Assembly: GCF_900128925.1 (NCBI RefSeq)
Contig: NZ_FQUJ01000009.1
Span: 47,268-111,267, forward strand
DNA length: 64,000 bases
Direction: 5' to 3'
DNA from: Modicisalibacter ilicicola DSM 19980
GTDB lineage: Bacteria > Pseudomonadota > Gammaproteobacteria > Pseudomonadales > Halomonadaceae
The notes beneath the pieces were generated by a model that was not told the origin of the DNA, made no database searches, and saw only the letters and a list, made by a program, of their open reading frames with translations. Every line of letters starts with the position of its first letter. Position 1 is the stretch's first letter. A program made the translations under genes and the position numbers. Shown piece by piece: positions 16,003 to 24,776 of the stretch.

Positions 16003-16719
16003 TTATTCGTCGTCGCTTTCGCCATCGTCGCTGGCTTCCTCGACACCCAGCAGTTCGACCTTGAAGGTGAGGGTTTCGTTGGGGCCGATGGGGCCACCGG
16101 TGCCGGCGGGTCCATAGGCCAGATCGGAAGGCAGGTAGATCATCCAGGTGTCCCCGACGCTCATCATCTGCAAGGCTTCCTGCCACCCCTCGATGACCTG
16201 GTCGACCTGGAATTCGACCGGCTCGCCACGCTGATAGGAGCTGTCGAACACGGTACCGTCGATCAGCTTGCCTTCGTAGTGCACCCTGACGGTGTCCTTG
16301 GGGTCCGGCGTGGCGCCGTCACCGGATTCGAGTTCCTCGTACTGCAGACCCGACTCGGTGACCTTCACGCCTTCCTTGTCGGCGTTTTCCTCCAGGAACT
16401 TCTCGCCCTCGACACGGTTGGCCTCGGCGGCCTTCTGGGCTTCTTCCTGCTGTTCGGCCATCTTCTGCTGCTGGAACTGGGTGAGCGCCTTGGCCATCTC
16501 CTCGTCGCTCATCTGGAGCTCGTTGCCGGCATAGATGTCCTTGATCGCCTGGGAGAAGGCATCGACGTCGAGCTCCTCGATGTCCTGAGACAGGCTCTGA
16601 CCCAGGGTCACGCCGATGCTGTAGCTGAGTCTTTCCTGCTCGCTCTCCGGGGCGGCGAGCGCCAGTGGCGCGGCACCCAGGATGGCGCCAAGGGTGGCAG
16701 CGGTCACCAATGTTTTCAT
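16003..16719 (-). CDS. FKBP-type peptidyl-prolyl cis-trans isomerase, FkpA/Mip-like
   Basis: This 238-residue periplasmic protein has a signal peptide (TLVTAATLGAILGAAPLALA), an N-terminal helical dimerisation domain (SYSIGVTLGQSLSQDIEELD, long Gln/Glu/Lys helix) and a C-terminal FKBP domain with DTVRVHYEGKLIDGTVFDSSYQRGEP, VIEGWQEALQMMSVGDTW and IPSDLAYG-like LPSDLAYGPAG. It folds envelope proteins by proline isomerisation. The start at 16719 has AAGGAG; the upstream extension is rejected. The Asp/Glu-rich C-terminus fits a halophile. Confidence 0.95.
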   Translation of the reverse strand: MKTLVTAATLGAILGAAPLALAAPESEQERLSYSIGVTLGQSLSQDIEELDVDAFSQAIKDIYAGNELQMSDEEMAKALTQFQQQKMAEQQEEAQKAAEANRVEGEKFLEENADKEGVKVTESGLQYEELESGDGATPDPKDTVRVHYEGKLIDGTVFDSSYQRGEPVEFQVDQVIEGWQEALQMMSVGDTWMIYLPSDLAYGPAGTGGPIGPNETLTFKVELLGVEEASDDGESDDE

Positions 16720-16803
16720 GAAGGCTCCTTGAGTTCCTGTAACAGATGCGATGCGTGGGACGGTATCGACACTCGTGAGTGTATTCACCGGTTACCTGCG
16801 ACT

Positions 16804-17304
16804 CTAACAGGGCGGCCCGGGTTCCGCACCCGCCGCCCGGGCGAGGCATGCCAGTGCCTCGTCGGTCTCATGGTGACGAGCCGCGACCAGGTGACGCAAT
16901 GAAGCGATGAGCGTGTCACCGGGCAAGGCCTGGCGAACACCCAGCCCGGCCTCGGCCAGTGCCTGAAGCCGGTTCAGGGCCTCACGCTCGGCGAGCAGCT
17001 CGGCCTCCTTGATCGTCTGACGCAATCGGGCGATGTCGGGTCGGTCCCTGGCCAGGGGCTTGAGGGCCCGGCGCTGAGCGCGCAGCGGCCGGGTGACTTC
17101 GCGCTGCCAGCCCCTTACTCCCTCCAGGGCCCGTCCGGCATCCTCCGCCGGGGCCATCCCCCGGCTCGCCAACCAGCACACCCACAGCAGCTCGCAGACA
17201 TCCAGGCCGTGGTCGTCCTGCAAGGCCAGGCAGGCATCGGCCACGTGCCGGCGAGCGTAGAGAACCAGCGCGTAATTCCACAATCGGCTAGAATGATCGT
17301 CCAT
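16804..17304 (-). CDS. TIGR02444/DUF2390 family protein
   Basis: This 166-residue, mostly helical protein begins MDDHSSRLWNYALVLYARRHVADACLALQD and continues with GLDVCELLWVCWLASRG, the pattern of the TIGR02444 family often found beside the ABC-F ATPase YheS in gammaproteobacteria. Function unknown. The start at 17304 is 39 bp from the divergent yheS start. A much longer frame on this strand reaching 18630 is only the shadow of yheS. Confidence 0.85.
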   Translation of the reverse strand: MDDHSSRLWNYALVLYARRHVADACLALQDDHGLDVCELLWVCWLASRGMAPAEDAGRALEGVRGWQREVTRPLRAQRRALKPLARDRPDIARLRQTIKEAELLAEREALNRLQALAEAGLGVRQALPGDTLIASLRHLVAARHHETDEALACLARAAGAEPGPPC

Positions 17305-17343
17305 TTTTTGCTTGGCTGCGCCATCCCACGCTTGAGAGGCATC

Positions 17344-19260
17344 ATGATCGCACTGCGCCAACTGGCCCTGCAACGCGGTACCCAACCCCTGTTCGAGGAG
17401 GCGGAACTGACCCTGCACGCCGGCCACAAGGCCGGCATCGTCGGTCCCAATGGCGCCGGCAAGTCGAGTCTGTTCAAGCTGCTGCTCGGCGAGTTGACAC
17501 CGGATCGCGGCCAGGTCGAGCTCTCCGCCGGGCAGCGGATCGCGCACATGGCCCAGGAGATCGAGACGCTCGACCGCTCGATTCACGATTACGTTCTCGA
17601 CGGCGATGCCGAATTGCGTGGCACCCAGGCCGCCCTGGAAAGCGCCCGGCAGAACGGCGAGGCGCATCGCGAGGCCGAGCTCCACGGCAGGCTCGAGGCG
17701 CTCGATGGCTACAGCGCGCCAGCCCGGGCGGCACAGCTGCTGGTCGGGCTGGGGTTTACCCAGGCTCAGCTCGACCAGCCCCTGGCGGCGTTCTCTGGGG
17801 GCTGGCGCATGCGGGTCAACCTGGCGCGGACCCTGTTCATGCCCTCGGACCTGCTGCTGCTCGACGAGCCCACCAACCATCTCGATCTCGATGCGCTGCT
17901 GTGGCTGGAGCAGTGGCTGATACGATATCCCGGCACCCTGCTGCTGATCTCCCACGACCGCGACTTTCTCGATGCGGTATGCGATCACATCGTGCACTTC
18001 GATCGGCATCGACTGGTGCTCTATCGTGGCAACTACAGCGCTTTCGAGCGCACCCGGGCCGAGAAACTCGCCCAGCAGCAGGCCGAGGCCGCCAAACAGC
18101 AGGCGCGGCGCGAGGAGATCGAGCGCTTCGTGGCGCGCTTTCGCGCCAAGGCGACCAAGGCGCGCCAGGCCCAGAGCCGGTTGAAGATGCTCGAGCGCAT
18201 GGAGACCATCGCCGTGGCTCACGTCGACTCGCCGTTTCACTTCACCCTGCCGTCTGCGGACAAGACTTCCCACCCGTTGCTGGTGCTCGATCAGGCCAGG
18301 CTGGGCTACACCTCGCCGCTGTTGAGTGACGTCAAGCTGACGCTGCTTCCTGGCCAGCGCATCGGCCTGCTGGGCCCCAATGGGGCCGGCAAGTCGACAC
18401 TGATCAAGTCGCTGACCGGCGAGCTTCCCCTGATCGAAGGCAAGCGGGTCGCCGGCGAACACCTGGCCATCGGCTACTTTGCCCAGCACCAGCTCGAGGG
18501 GCTCGATCTCACCGCTTCCCCCTTTCTGCACGTGCAACGGCTTTCGCCCACCGCCAGCGAACAGGCTGTGCGCAACTTCCTGGGGGGCTTCGGCTTCCGG
18601 GGCGACGACGTGTTCGGCGAGGTCGGGCATTTCTCCGGTGGCGAGAAGGCGCGTCTGGCACTAGCCCTGATCGCCTGGCAGAAGCCCAACCTGCTGCTGC
18701 TCGACGAACCCACCAACCACCTCGACCTGGAGATGCGCGAGGCCCTGACCGAGGCCCTGGCCGCCTTCGAGGGCACGGTGATCATCGTGTCCCACGATCG
18801 TCACCTGCTGCGTGCCACGGTGGACGAGTTCTGGTGCGTGGCGGACGGCAGGGTCTCGCCCTTCGATGGTGACCTCGAGGATTATCGCGCCTGGCTCAAG
18901 GCGCGGCTCGATGCCGAGCGGCGCGAGGCTCGCCCGGAAAAATCGCCGGGCGACGCGCCGGCAGCCGATCGCAAGGCGGCGCGTCGGGTTGCCGCCGAAC
19001 TGCGCGAGAGGCTGCGCCCGCTCAAGCGCGAACGCGATCGGCTCGAGCGCGACATGACCCGAACCACCGACGAACTGGGCCGGGTGGAGACCCAACTGGG
19101 CGACACCGAGCTCTACACCGATGCGTCCCGCAAGGAGGAGCTGACGACCCTGCTGGCCCGCCAGGGCGACCTCAAGAATCGCTTGGAAACGCTGGAACAC
19201 GACTGGCTGGAAGCGGAAGAGGCGCTGGAGCGGCTCGAGTCGGAGCTGTCGCCGAGCTGA
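17344..19260 (+). CDS. yheS: ABC-F ATPase, YheS-type
   Basis: This 638-residue soluble protein has two ABC domains. Domain 1 has Walker A GPNGAGKSS, signature FSGGWRMR and Walker B LLLLDEPTNHLD. The inter-domain helical linker is rich in Arg/Lys/Gln (about residues 235-285). Domain 2 has GPNGAGKST, HFSGGEKARL and LLLLDEPTNHLDLE. A C-terminal coiled coil (about residues 540-635) matches the YheS/Uup form. ABC-F proteins act on ribosomes; YheS is reported to help with stalled translation. The start at 17344 matches the family N-terminus. Confidence 0.92.
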   Translation: MIALRQLALQRGTQPLFEEAELTLHAGHKAGIVGPNGAGKSSLFKLLLGELTPDRGQVELSAGQRIAHMAQEIETLDRSIHDYVLDGDAELRGTQAALESARQNGEAHREAELHGRLEALDGYSAPARAAQLLVGLGFTQAQLDQPLAAFSGGWRMRVNLARTLFMPSDLLLLDEPTNHLDLDALLWLEQWLIRYPGTLLLISHDRDFLDAVCDHIVHFDRHRLVLYRGNYSAFERTRAEKLAQQQAEAAKQQARREEIERFVARFRAKATKARQAQSRLKMLERMETIAVAHVDSPFHFTLPSADKTSHPLLVLDQARLGYTSPLLSDVKLTLLPGQRIGLLGPNGAGKSTLIKSLTGELPLIEGKRVAGEHLAIGYFAQHQLEGLDLTASPFLHVQRLSPTASEQAVRNFLGGFGFRGDDVFGEVGHFSGGEKARLALALIAWQKPNLLLLDEPTNHLDLEMREALTEALAAFEGTVIIVSHDRHLLRATVDEFWCVADGRVSPFDGDLEDYRAWLKARLDAERREARPEKSPGDAPAADRKAARRVAAELRERLRPLKRERDRLERDMTRTTDELGRVETQLGDTELYTDASRKEELTTLLARQGDLKNRLETLEHDWLEAEEALERLESELSPS

Positions 19261-19344
19261 GCATGGCTAGGCTGTTGGGCAACGATCCGGCGCTTGGCTA
19301 GACTGGGGGCGAGAGCAACGGATGACGGTCAAAAGGAGATTGCC

Positions 19345-19575
19345 ATGCCCTACGACAAGCGCGACGAACTGCCCGATGGTGTGCGTAACGTCTTGCCGCC
19401 CAAGGCGCAGACCATCTACAAGGAGGCCTTCAACAGCGCCTGGGACGAGTACAAGGATCCCGAGGATCGCCGAGGCAACGATTCCCGGGAGGAAACCGCG
19501 CATCGCGTGGCCTGGGCCGCGGTCAAGGAGAAGTACGAGAAGGGCGACGACGACAAGTGGCATCCCAAGGAGTAG
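19345..19575 (+). CDS. chaB: ChaB family protein
   Basis: This 76-residue protein starts MPYDKRDELPDGVRNVLPPKAQTIYKEAFN and contains the HRVAWAAVKEKYEK helix typical of ChaB, a small protein annotated as a regulator of the cation antiporter ChaA. AAGGAG precedes the start at 19345. No chaA gene is adjacent, so the annotation does not establish its role here. It lies 84 bp after yheS and converges on dtd. Confidence 0.93.
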   Translation: MPYDKRDELPDGVRNVLPPKAQTIYKEAFNSAWDEYKDPEDRRGNDSREETAHRVAWAAVKEKYEKGDDDKWHPKE

Positions 19576-19583
19576 GAGGACGA

Positions 19584-20021
19584 TCAGCTTTCCAGCAGGA
19601 AGGTCACCGGCCCATCGTTGACCAGGCTGACCTGCATGTCGGCCCCGAACTCGCCGCCGGCGACCTTCGGCCAGCGTTCTTCGGCTTGCTGCCGCAAGTA
19701 ATGATAGAGTCGTTCTCCCTCGTCTGGCGAGGCGGCGCTGGAGAAGCTCGGTCGCAACCCCTTGCGGGTGTCTGCGGCCAAGGTGAACTGCGAGACCAGC
19801 AGCAATCCCCCGTCGACCTGCCGCAGATCGAGATTCATCTTGCCGGCGTCGTCGCCGAAGACGCGGTAGTGCAGCAGCTTGTGCAGTAGCCTGTCGGCTC
19901 GCGTCTCGTCGTCTCCCTTCTCCACCCCGATCAGGGCCAGCAGGCCCCGTTCGATGGCACCCACGCAATGGCCTTCTACCTCCACGCTGGCATGTTGTAC
20001 CCGCTGAATCAGTGCCTTCAT
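19584..20021 (-). CDS. dtd: D-aminoacyl-tRNA deacylase
   Basis: This 145-residue enzyme is full length. It removes D-amino acids (and Gly from tRNA-Ala) from misacylated tRNA. Signatures are [32 protein letters not shown], and the Gly-cisPro motif in [11 protein letters not shown]. It starts 70 bp downstream of the TRAP permease gene on the same strand, with a hairpin in between. Confidence 0.97.
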   Translation of the reverse strand: MKALIQRVQHASVEVEGHCVGAIERGLLALIGVEKGDDETRADRLLHKLLHYRVFGDDAGKMNLDLRQVDGGLLLVSQFTLAADTRKGLRPSFSSAASPDEGERLYHYLRQQAEERWPKVAGGEFGADMQVSLVNDGPVTFLLES

Positions 20022-20043
20022 GTCTCACCGATGACTCGCCGAA

Positions 20044-20070
20044 GAAGAATCCCCCGCCGAGTGGCGAGGG
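20044..20070 (-). terminator. Possible terminator after the TRAP permease genes
   Basis: CCCCCGCC / GGCGAGGG forms an 8-bp stem (one G-U) with a GAGT loop. On the minus strand it is followed by a T-rich run ending TTCTTC. It lies between the large permease stop and the dtd start. The T run is interrupted, so termination may be partial. Confidence 0.45.
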
Positions 20071-20091
20071 CCGCATGCTGGAATGGTATCT

Positions 20092-21366
20092 TCAGTTGGC
20101 CAGCTCCGGCAGGAACAGCGATATCTGCGGGAAGACGATGACCAGCAGGGTGGCCAGCAACAGCAGGGCGATGAAGGGTGGCGTCCCCTTGATGATGTCC
20201 AGGTAGGGTTTCTTGAATACCGCGACGGCGGTGAAGATATCGCAGCCGAAGGGGGGTGTCGCCGAGCCGATCGCCGCCTGCAGGGTGACCACCACACCCA
20301 CGTGCACCGGATCGACCCCGGCGGCGCTGATCGCCGGGGCGAACACCGGCGAGAGGATCAGGATGACCACGATGGGATCGACGAACATGCAGCCGACGAA
20401 GAAGGAGACGGCGATCACCACCAGCAGCATGACCGGGTGGTCGGAAAGGTAGGGAATGTAACCGCCGAGGATGGCGTCGGGAATCTTGGCGAAGGAGATG
20501 ATCCAGGAGAAGCCGGCGCCGGCGCCTACCAGGATGAAGACCACGGCGGTGATCAGTCCGGTGCTGAAGGCCACCTTGGGCAGATCGCTGAAGGTCACGC
20601 CGCGATAGATGACCATCTCGAGGAACAGGGCATAGATGACCGACACCGTGGCTGCCTCGGTGGGTGAGAAGATCCCCGAATAGATACCGCCGATGATGAT
20701 GATGGGAAAGCCGGCGGGCAGGCTGGCGCGCTTCATGGCATGCCAGCGCTCCGACCAGGAGTGCTTGGCCAGGGGCTCGATGCCCAGCTTCTTGGCCTTC
20801 CAGATACAGTAGACCGAGAACAGTGCAAGGATCAGCAGGCCGGGCAATATGCCGGCGATGAACAGGTCGCCCACCGAGGTTCCGGTGGCCACACCGTAGA
20901 TGATCATGCCGATCGAGGGAGGAATCAGCAGGGCGATGTCCGAGGCATTGATGATCAGGGCGATGGTGAACTTGTCGCTGTAGCCGGCATCGAGCAGGCG
21001 CGGGCGCAGCGGCCGTCCCATGGCGACCACCGTGGCCTGGGTCGAACCGGAGACGGCGCCGAACATGGTGCAACCCACCGCGGTGGTCACCGGCAGGCCG
21101 CCGCGCCAATGGCCGACGAAGCTCTCGATGACATCGAGCATGCGCTGGGCGGTGCTGCCCTTGAGCATGATGTCCGCGGCGAGGATGAACATGGGGACCG
21201 CCGTGAGCACCACCGGCTGGAGTCCACCGATCATCTGCTGCATGAACAGTTCGGGTTTCAGGAAGCTGAAGTCGCTGAACAGGATCACGAAGGCCCCCGC
21301 CACCAGCGGCACCATCATGGGCAGGCCCATCAGCAACAGCACCAGCATGACGATTACGGTCCACAT
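20092..21366 (-). CDS. dctM: TRAP transporter large permease (DctM)
   Basis: This 424-residue protein has 12-13 membrane segments of the DctM family, the ion-coupled channel subunit of TRAP uptake systems. Typical segments are GLPMMVPLVAGAFVIL, LKGSTAQRMLDVIESFVGHWRGGLPVTTAVGCTMFGAVSGSTQATVVAMG, DIALLIPPSIGMIIYGVATGTSVGDLFIAGILPG, FSPTEAATVSVIYALFLEM, and GSATPPFGCDIFTA. It follows dctQ by 58 bp. The gene for the binding protein lies divergently, upstream of dctQ. Confidence 0.93.
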   Translation of the reverse strand: MWTVIVMLVLLLMGLPMMVPLVAGAFVILFSDFSFLKPELFMQQMIGGLQPVVLTAVPMFILAADIMLKGSTAQRMLDVIESFVGHWRGGLPVTTAVGCTMFGAVSGSTQATVVAMGRPLRPRLLDAGYSDKFTIALIINASDIALLIPPSIGMIIYGVATGTSVGDLFIAGILPGLLILALFSVYCIWKAKKLGIEPLAKHSWSERWHAMKRASLPAGFPIIIIGGIYSGIFSPTEAATVSVIYALFLEMVIYRGVTFSDLPKVAFSTGLITAVVFILVGAGAGFSWIISFAKIPDAILGGYIPYLSDHPVMLLVVIAVSFFVGCMFVDPIVVILILSPVFAPAISAAGVDPVHVGVVVTLQAAIGSATPPFGCDIFTAVAVFKKPYLDIIKGTPPFIALLLLATLLVIVFPQISLFLPELAN

Positions 21367-21424
21367 GAGTACTTATCCTTGTTGTTGATCCTCTCTGAAG
21401 GAGCGATGGAGGAAGGGTGACGGC

Positions 21425-22042
21425 TCAAATACCCGTGTCGTCGACCTCGGCGTCCTCGGCTTCGACCTCCGGTGACTTCCAGGACAGCCAGCGGCCGGTG
21501 CTGAGCAGATTGCGCATCACGCTCAGGAAGAACTGCACGCTGCCCAGGGCGAGGCCGGCAGGGACCACGCTGTAGAGGATATACAGCGGCCAGCGCAACG
21601 ATGGCATGACGCGTTTCGACTCCGCCAGGCTCATCACGTAGCCGTAGGCGAGATAAGCGAGATAGGCGAGCAGCAGGCAGGTGATGAGTTGCGCCAGGAT
21701 CAGCACCGTCTTGCGCAGCAGTTCGGGCAGCGCATCGACCAGGGCCGTGACCCGGATATGGCGCCCGGCCCGCGCACCGTAACTGATGCCGATGAAGGTG
21801 AGCCAGATCTGCAGCACCTGCATGATTTCTTCGGTGAAGGGCAAGCTGTAATTGAAGACGTTGCGGCCGATGACGTTGGCGATGCTGGCAATGGCCATGC
21901 CGAAGATGCAGCCGACGATCAACCAGCGCTCCACCCAGGCCATGGCACTGTCGGCCTTGTCCAGCCCCCTTGCCACGCCAAGCAACCCGCCAGGCAGTCG
22001 GCGCAGCGAATCGGCGAACTCGTCGTTGTCGGTTGTGCTCAT
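21425..22042 (-). CDS. dctQ: TRAP transporter small permease (DctQ)
   Basis: This 205-residue protein has four membrane helices in the DctQ pattern: VERWLIVGCIFGMAIASIANVIGRN, LPFTEEIMQVLQIWLTFIGISYGARAGRHIRV, then two C-terminal helices. DctQ scaffolds the DctM channel. The start at 22042 has AAGGGG; a frame reaching 22099 adds 19 unlikely residues. The acidic C-terminal tail (VEAEDAEVDD) is notable but fits a halophile. Confidence 0.9.
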   Translation of the reverse strand: MSTTDNDEFADSLRRLPGGLLGVARGLDKADSAMAWVERWLIVGCIFGMAIASIANVIGRNVFNYSLPFTEEIMQVLQIWLTFIGISYGARAGRHIRVTALVDALPELLRKTVLILAQLITCLLLAYLAYLAYGYVMSLAESKRVMPSLRWPLYILYSVVPAGLALGSVQFFLSVMRNLLSTGRWLSWKSPEVEAEDAEVDDTGI

Positions 22043-22139
22043 GAATGCCCCTTCGCCTTCGCATGAATAGTATGGTTCATCCCATCCTGTTTTTATCATT
22101 ATGATTGCTAATGGAATTCTGGAAACTCTTCGACCATGC

Positions 22140-22157
22140 TGATATAGGTATATATCA
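22140..22157. promoter_or_regulatory. Palindromic operator candidate upstream of dctP
   Basis: TGATATA-GGTA-TATATCA is a perfect 7-bp inverted repeat with a 4-bp centre, 25 bp before the dctP start in the divergent TRAP promoter region. Its form suits a dimeric repressor such as a GntR-family protein. No regulator gene is adjacent, so the protein is unknown. Confidence 0.5.
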
Positions 22158-22182
22158 CCACTAATAGAAGGGGAATAACAAC

Positions 22183-23217
22183 ATGTTTAAGAAAGCCAGT
22201 CTGGTGGCGGCCATTGCTGCCGCAGGGATTTTTTCTTCCAGTGCAGCCCTGGCCGAGACGTGGCGTTTCGCGCTGGAAGAGGTCGAAGGCAGTGTCCAGG
22301 ACGCCTATGCCCAGGAATTCAAGAAGCGCATCGAAGAGCGTTCCGACGGTGATATCACGATAGAGATCTATCCCTATGGATCGCTCGGCACCTCCTCGCA
22401 ACTAACCGAACTGGTTCAGCAGGACGCCATTCAGCTGGCCTTCGCCTCGCCGGGCCATTTGGCATCGGTGATCCCGGAAACCGGCGTGTTCACCCTGCAC
22501 TTCCTGTTCTCCGACGACAACGAGGTCAACGAGCAGGTGCTGGCCAACACCGAGGCGCGTTCGATGCTCCAGGAGGCCTATCACGAGCAGAACCTGCAGC
22601 TGCTGGGCATCATTCCCGAGGGTTGGATGGTATGGACCGGCAACCGCTCCATCGAGACGCCCCAGGACATGGAGGGCTTCAAGATCCGCACCATGACTTC
22701 GCCGATCCTGGTGGAGTCCTATCGGGCCTACGGTGCCAACCCGTCTCCGATGCCCTACGCCGAGGTCTATTCCGGTCTGCAGCTCGGCCAGATCGACGGT
22801 CAGGTCAACCCGATCTTCGCCATCGAGGAGATGAGCTTCTACGAGGTCCAGGATTACATGATCCAGGCCAAGCAGGCGCAGTTCATCACCACCCTGGTCG
22901 CCGCGCAGGACTTCTACGAGAACCTGCCCGAAGAACAGCAGACCATGATCGACGAGGTGACCAACGAGATGCGTGGTTACATCTTCGACAAGCAGGACGA
23001 GTTCAACGAGCAGCGTCTCGAGACCATCCAGGAGAACAGCGACATCGAACTGATCACCCTCAGCGAGGAGCAGCGCGAGGCATTCCGCGAGATGAGCCTG
23101 TCGGTGCGCGATACCTACATCGAGCAGGCCGGTGAACGCGGCAAGAAGATCCTCGAGACCCTGGATGAGGAGCTGCGGGCCGCGGAAGAGGAGAAGGGGG
23201 GCAGCGACAACGGCTGA
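22183..23217 (+). CDS. dctP: TRAP transporter periplasmic substrate-binding protein (DctP)
   Basis: This 344-residue protein has a signal peptide (KKASLVAAIAAAGIFSSSAALAE). Family hallmarks include ITIEIYPYGSLGTSSQLTELVQQDAIQLAF, IEGFKIRTMTSP-like MEGFKIRTMTSPI with the carboxylate-binding Arg, and YAEVYSGLQLGQIDGQVNP. Substrates of such proteins are usually organic acids; this one is not identified. It is transcribed divergently from dctQM, across a 140-bp region with a palindrome. The C-terminal helix is strongly acidic. Confidence 0.93.
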   Translation: MFKKASLVAAIAAAGIFSSSAALAETWRFALEEVEGSVQDAYAQEFKKRIEERSDGDITIEIYPYGSLGTSSQLTELVQQDAIQLAFASPGHLASVIPETGVFTLHFLFSDDNEVNEQVLANTEARSMLQEAYHEQNLQLLGIIPEGWMVWTGNRSIETPQDMEGFKIRTMTSPILVESYRAYGANPSPMPYAEVYSGLQLGQIDGQVNPIFAIEEMSFYEVQDYMIQAKQAQFITTLVAAQDFYENLPEEQQTMIDEVTNEMRGYIFDKQDEFNEQRLETIQENSDIELITLSEEQREAFREMSLSVRDTYIEQAGERGKKILETLDEELRAAEEEKGGSDNG

Positions 23218-23244
23218 CCCACGCTGTCATTTGGCAAATACCAC

Positions 23245-23280
23245 GACAAGGCCCGGGGCAGTCCAGCCCCGGGCCTTGTC
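23245..23280 (+). terminator. Long perfect hairpin after dctP
   Basis: GACAAGGCCCGGGGC and its exact complement form a 15-bp stem around a 6-nt loop, 27 bp after the dctP stop. There is no T run, so it may be an mRNA-stabilising 3' end or a Rho-assisted terminator. Confidence 0.6.
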
Positions 23281-23431
23281 AACGAGGGCGCGCTCTCGGG
23301 CAGGGGCTGGGCATCACCTGGCTGGTAAAGGTGGCCAGGAACAGGAACTAAAACGATGAAACGCGTTGGCAAACCATTACCTCAGACCCGGCGATAGCCG
23401 TTCCCCCGCAAGCGAAGCACTGGAGCCTTCA

Positions 23432-24094
23432 ATGATCGACGTACTGTTCTTCGACCTCGACGGCACCCTCAGCGATACCCATGGTCTGGCGCGTGCCACC
23501 TGGCTCGAGGTGCTGAGGCCTCATGGCATCGACGTCGATTTCGAATTCTACCAGGAGAACATAAGGGGGCTGCCACATGACGAGGCCCTCGAGAATATCC
23601 TGCCCCGTCTGGAGGAAAGGGAGCGCAGCGATCTGCTCGATACCCAGGACAGCTACTATCGCAATCGGCTGAGTGCCACCGGCCCGCTCCCTGGATTGAT
23701 CCCATTCCTCGATCGGGCCGGAGAAAAAGGGTATCGGTTGGCGCTGGTCTCGAATGCGCCGCGGGAAATTGCCGACGAGATTCTTCACGCCCTCGGTCTC
23801 GAAGGCCAGTTCGATGCGAAGGTGTTCGCCGAAGATGCAGGGGTGACCAAGCCCGATCCTGCGGTCTACCGATTGGCCCTCGAGCGGCTCGGGGTGGCGC
23901 CCGACCAGGGGCTTGCCTTCGAGGATTCGCCCAAGGGGGTCACTGCAGCGATAGATGCCGGGCTCACGGTGATCGCCATGGCGACGACGCATCATCCTGC
24001 CGAACTGCGCGATGCCGGTGCCTCGCTGGTGGTGGGCGACTTCGTGGACGCCGCCCTCGACGACATGCTGGAGCGGCCGGAGCCCCTCGGCTGA
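23432..24094 (+). CDS. HAD-superfamily phosphatase, beta-phosphoglucomutase-like
   Basis: This 220-residue HAD hydrolase has motif I LFFDLDGTLSDTHG, motif II LVSNAPRE, the motif III lysine in AGVTKPDPAVY and motif IV FEDSPKGVTAAIDAGL. The cap between motifs I and II is helical (subclass I). The substrate is unknown; phosphosugars are usual. The start at 23432 has GGAG upstream. It stands alone, converging on the next gene. Confidence 0.9.
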   Translation: MIDVLFFDLDGTLSDTHGLARATWLEVLRPHGIDVDFEFYQENIRGLPHDEALENILPRLEERERSDLLDTQDSYYRNRLSATGPLPGLIPFLDRAGEKGYRLALVSNAPREIADEILHALGLEGQFDAKVFAEDAGVTKPDPAVYRLALERLGVAPDQGLAFEDSPKGVTAAIDAGLTVIAMATTHHPAELRDAGASLVVGDFVDAALDDMLERPEPLG

Positions 24095-24116
24095 TGCTCG
24101 GGGTGGCATGCCCGGC

Positions 24117-24701
24117 TCAGTTGCCCAGCAGCGCCTGCTTGAAGCTCTCCTTGGCCGGATTGTCGCCCAGCCAGATGGCGAAGAGCGCTGCTGCCAGCGC
24201 CTCGTTGTCGCTGCGATGCAGCACCTCGTCATTGAGGCTCAGGCGAAGCTCGTCGCCGGTCCAGGTCAGGGCGTAGCGATCACCGGGCACGACGTCTCGG
24301 TAGCTGGCGTTGAAGGCCTGCAGTGGATCGGTCAGTCCGGCGAAGCGGCTGGCGCTGAGGTTCCGTTTCACTCCCTTGCGCGTGGTATCGGCGAAGTCCT
24401 CGGCATCGATGGCATGGAAGTATTCCAGCACCAGATGGCGGGGAACGTCGCTCACGGGCGCCGGGCGGGGAAAGCCGCTCGCCTGGTAGTAGGCGCCGAC
24501 GTAGGCATCCCAGATCATGTAGGTGAAAAGGCCGCTGCCCAGCATCTGATAGGGCCGGTCGTCGATCGTGATGCGCGTCGGAAACTCGACTCCCTCCACC
24601 CGTACGGATCGCTCGGCCTGCGCCGCCGCGCTGGAAGCTGCCAGCAGCCAGCACAGGGCAAGCATCAAAGGGCCCCGGCCGAGGAGTGCACGCATGGGCA
24701 T
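24117..24701 (-). CDS. Exported chalcone-isomerase-like protein
   Basis: This 194-residue protein has a signal peptide (LMLALCWLLAASSAAAQAE). The mature part reads VEGVEFPTRITIDDRPYQMLGSGLFTYMIWDAYVGAYYQAS, the pattern of bacterial chalcone-isomerase-like proteins, with RHLVLEYFHAIDAEDFADTTRKG. Bacterial members are not known to act on flavonoids, and their role is undefined. AAGGAG precedes the ATG at 24701. It is downstream of thiD on the same strand, 75 bp away. Confidence 0.8.
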   Translation of the reverse strand: MPMRALLGRGPLMLALCWLLAASSAAAQAERSVRVEGVEFPTRITIDDRPYQMLGSGLFTYMIWDAYVGAYYQASGFPRPAPVSDVPRHLVLEYFHAIDAEDFADTTRKGVKRNLSASRFAGLTDPLQAFNASYRDVVPGDRYALTWTGDELRLSLNDEVLHRSDNEALAAALFAIWLGDNPAKESFKQALLGN

Positions 24702-24776
24702 GATGGAAGCTCCTTGTCCCGTCTGGTTGGCGATACAGGCATAGACGCCAAAATCGGAGCGCAGTTCAGCGGGGCT

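Noticed and set aside
16804..18630. A 608-codon minus-strand frame covering yheS
   Set aside because: Only the last 166 codons (from 17304) are a real protein of the TIGR02444 family; the rest is antisense to the ABC-F ATPase.
19345..19575. ChaB as part of a ChaA/ChaB cation system
   Set aside because: No chaA gene is in the window, so only the family name is supported.
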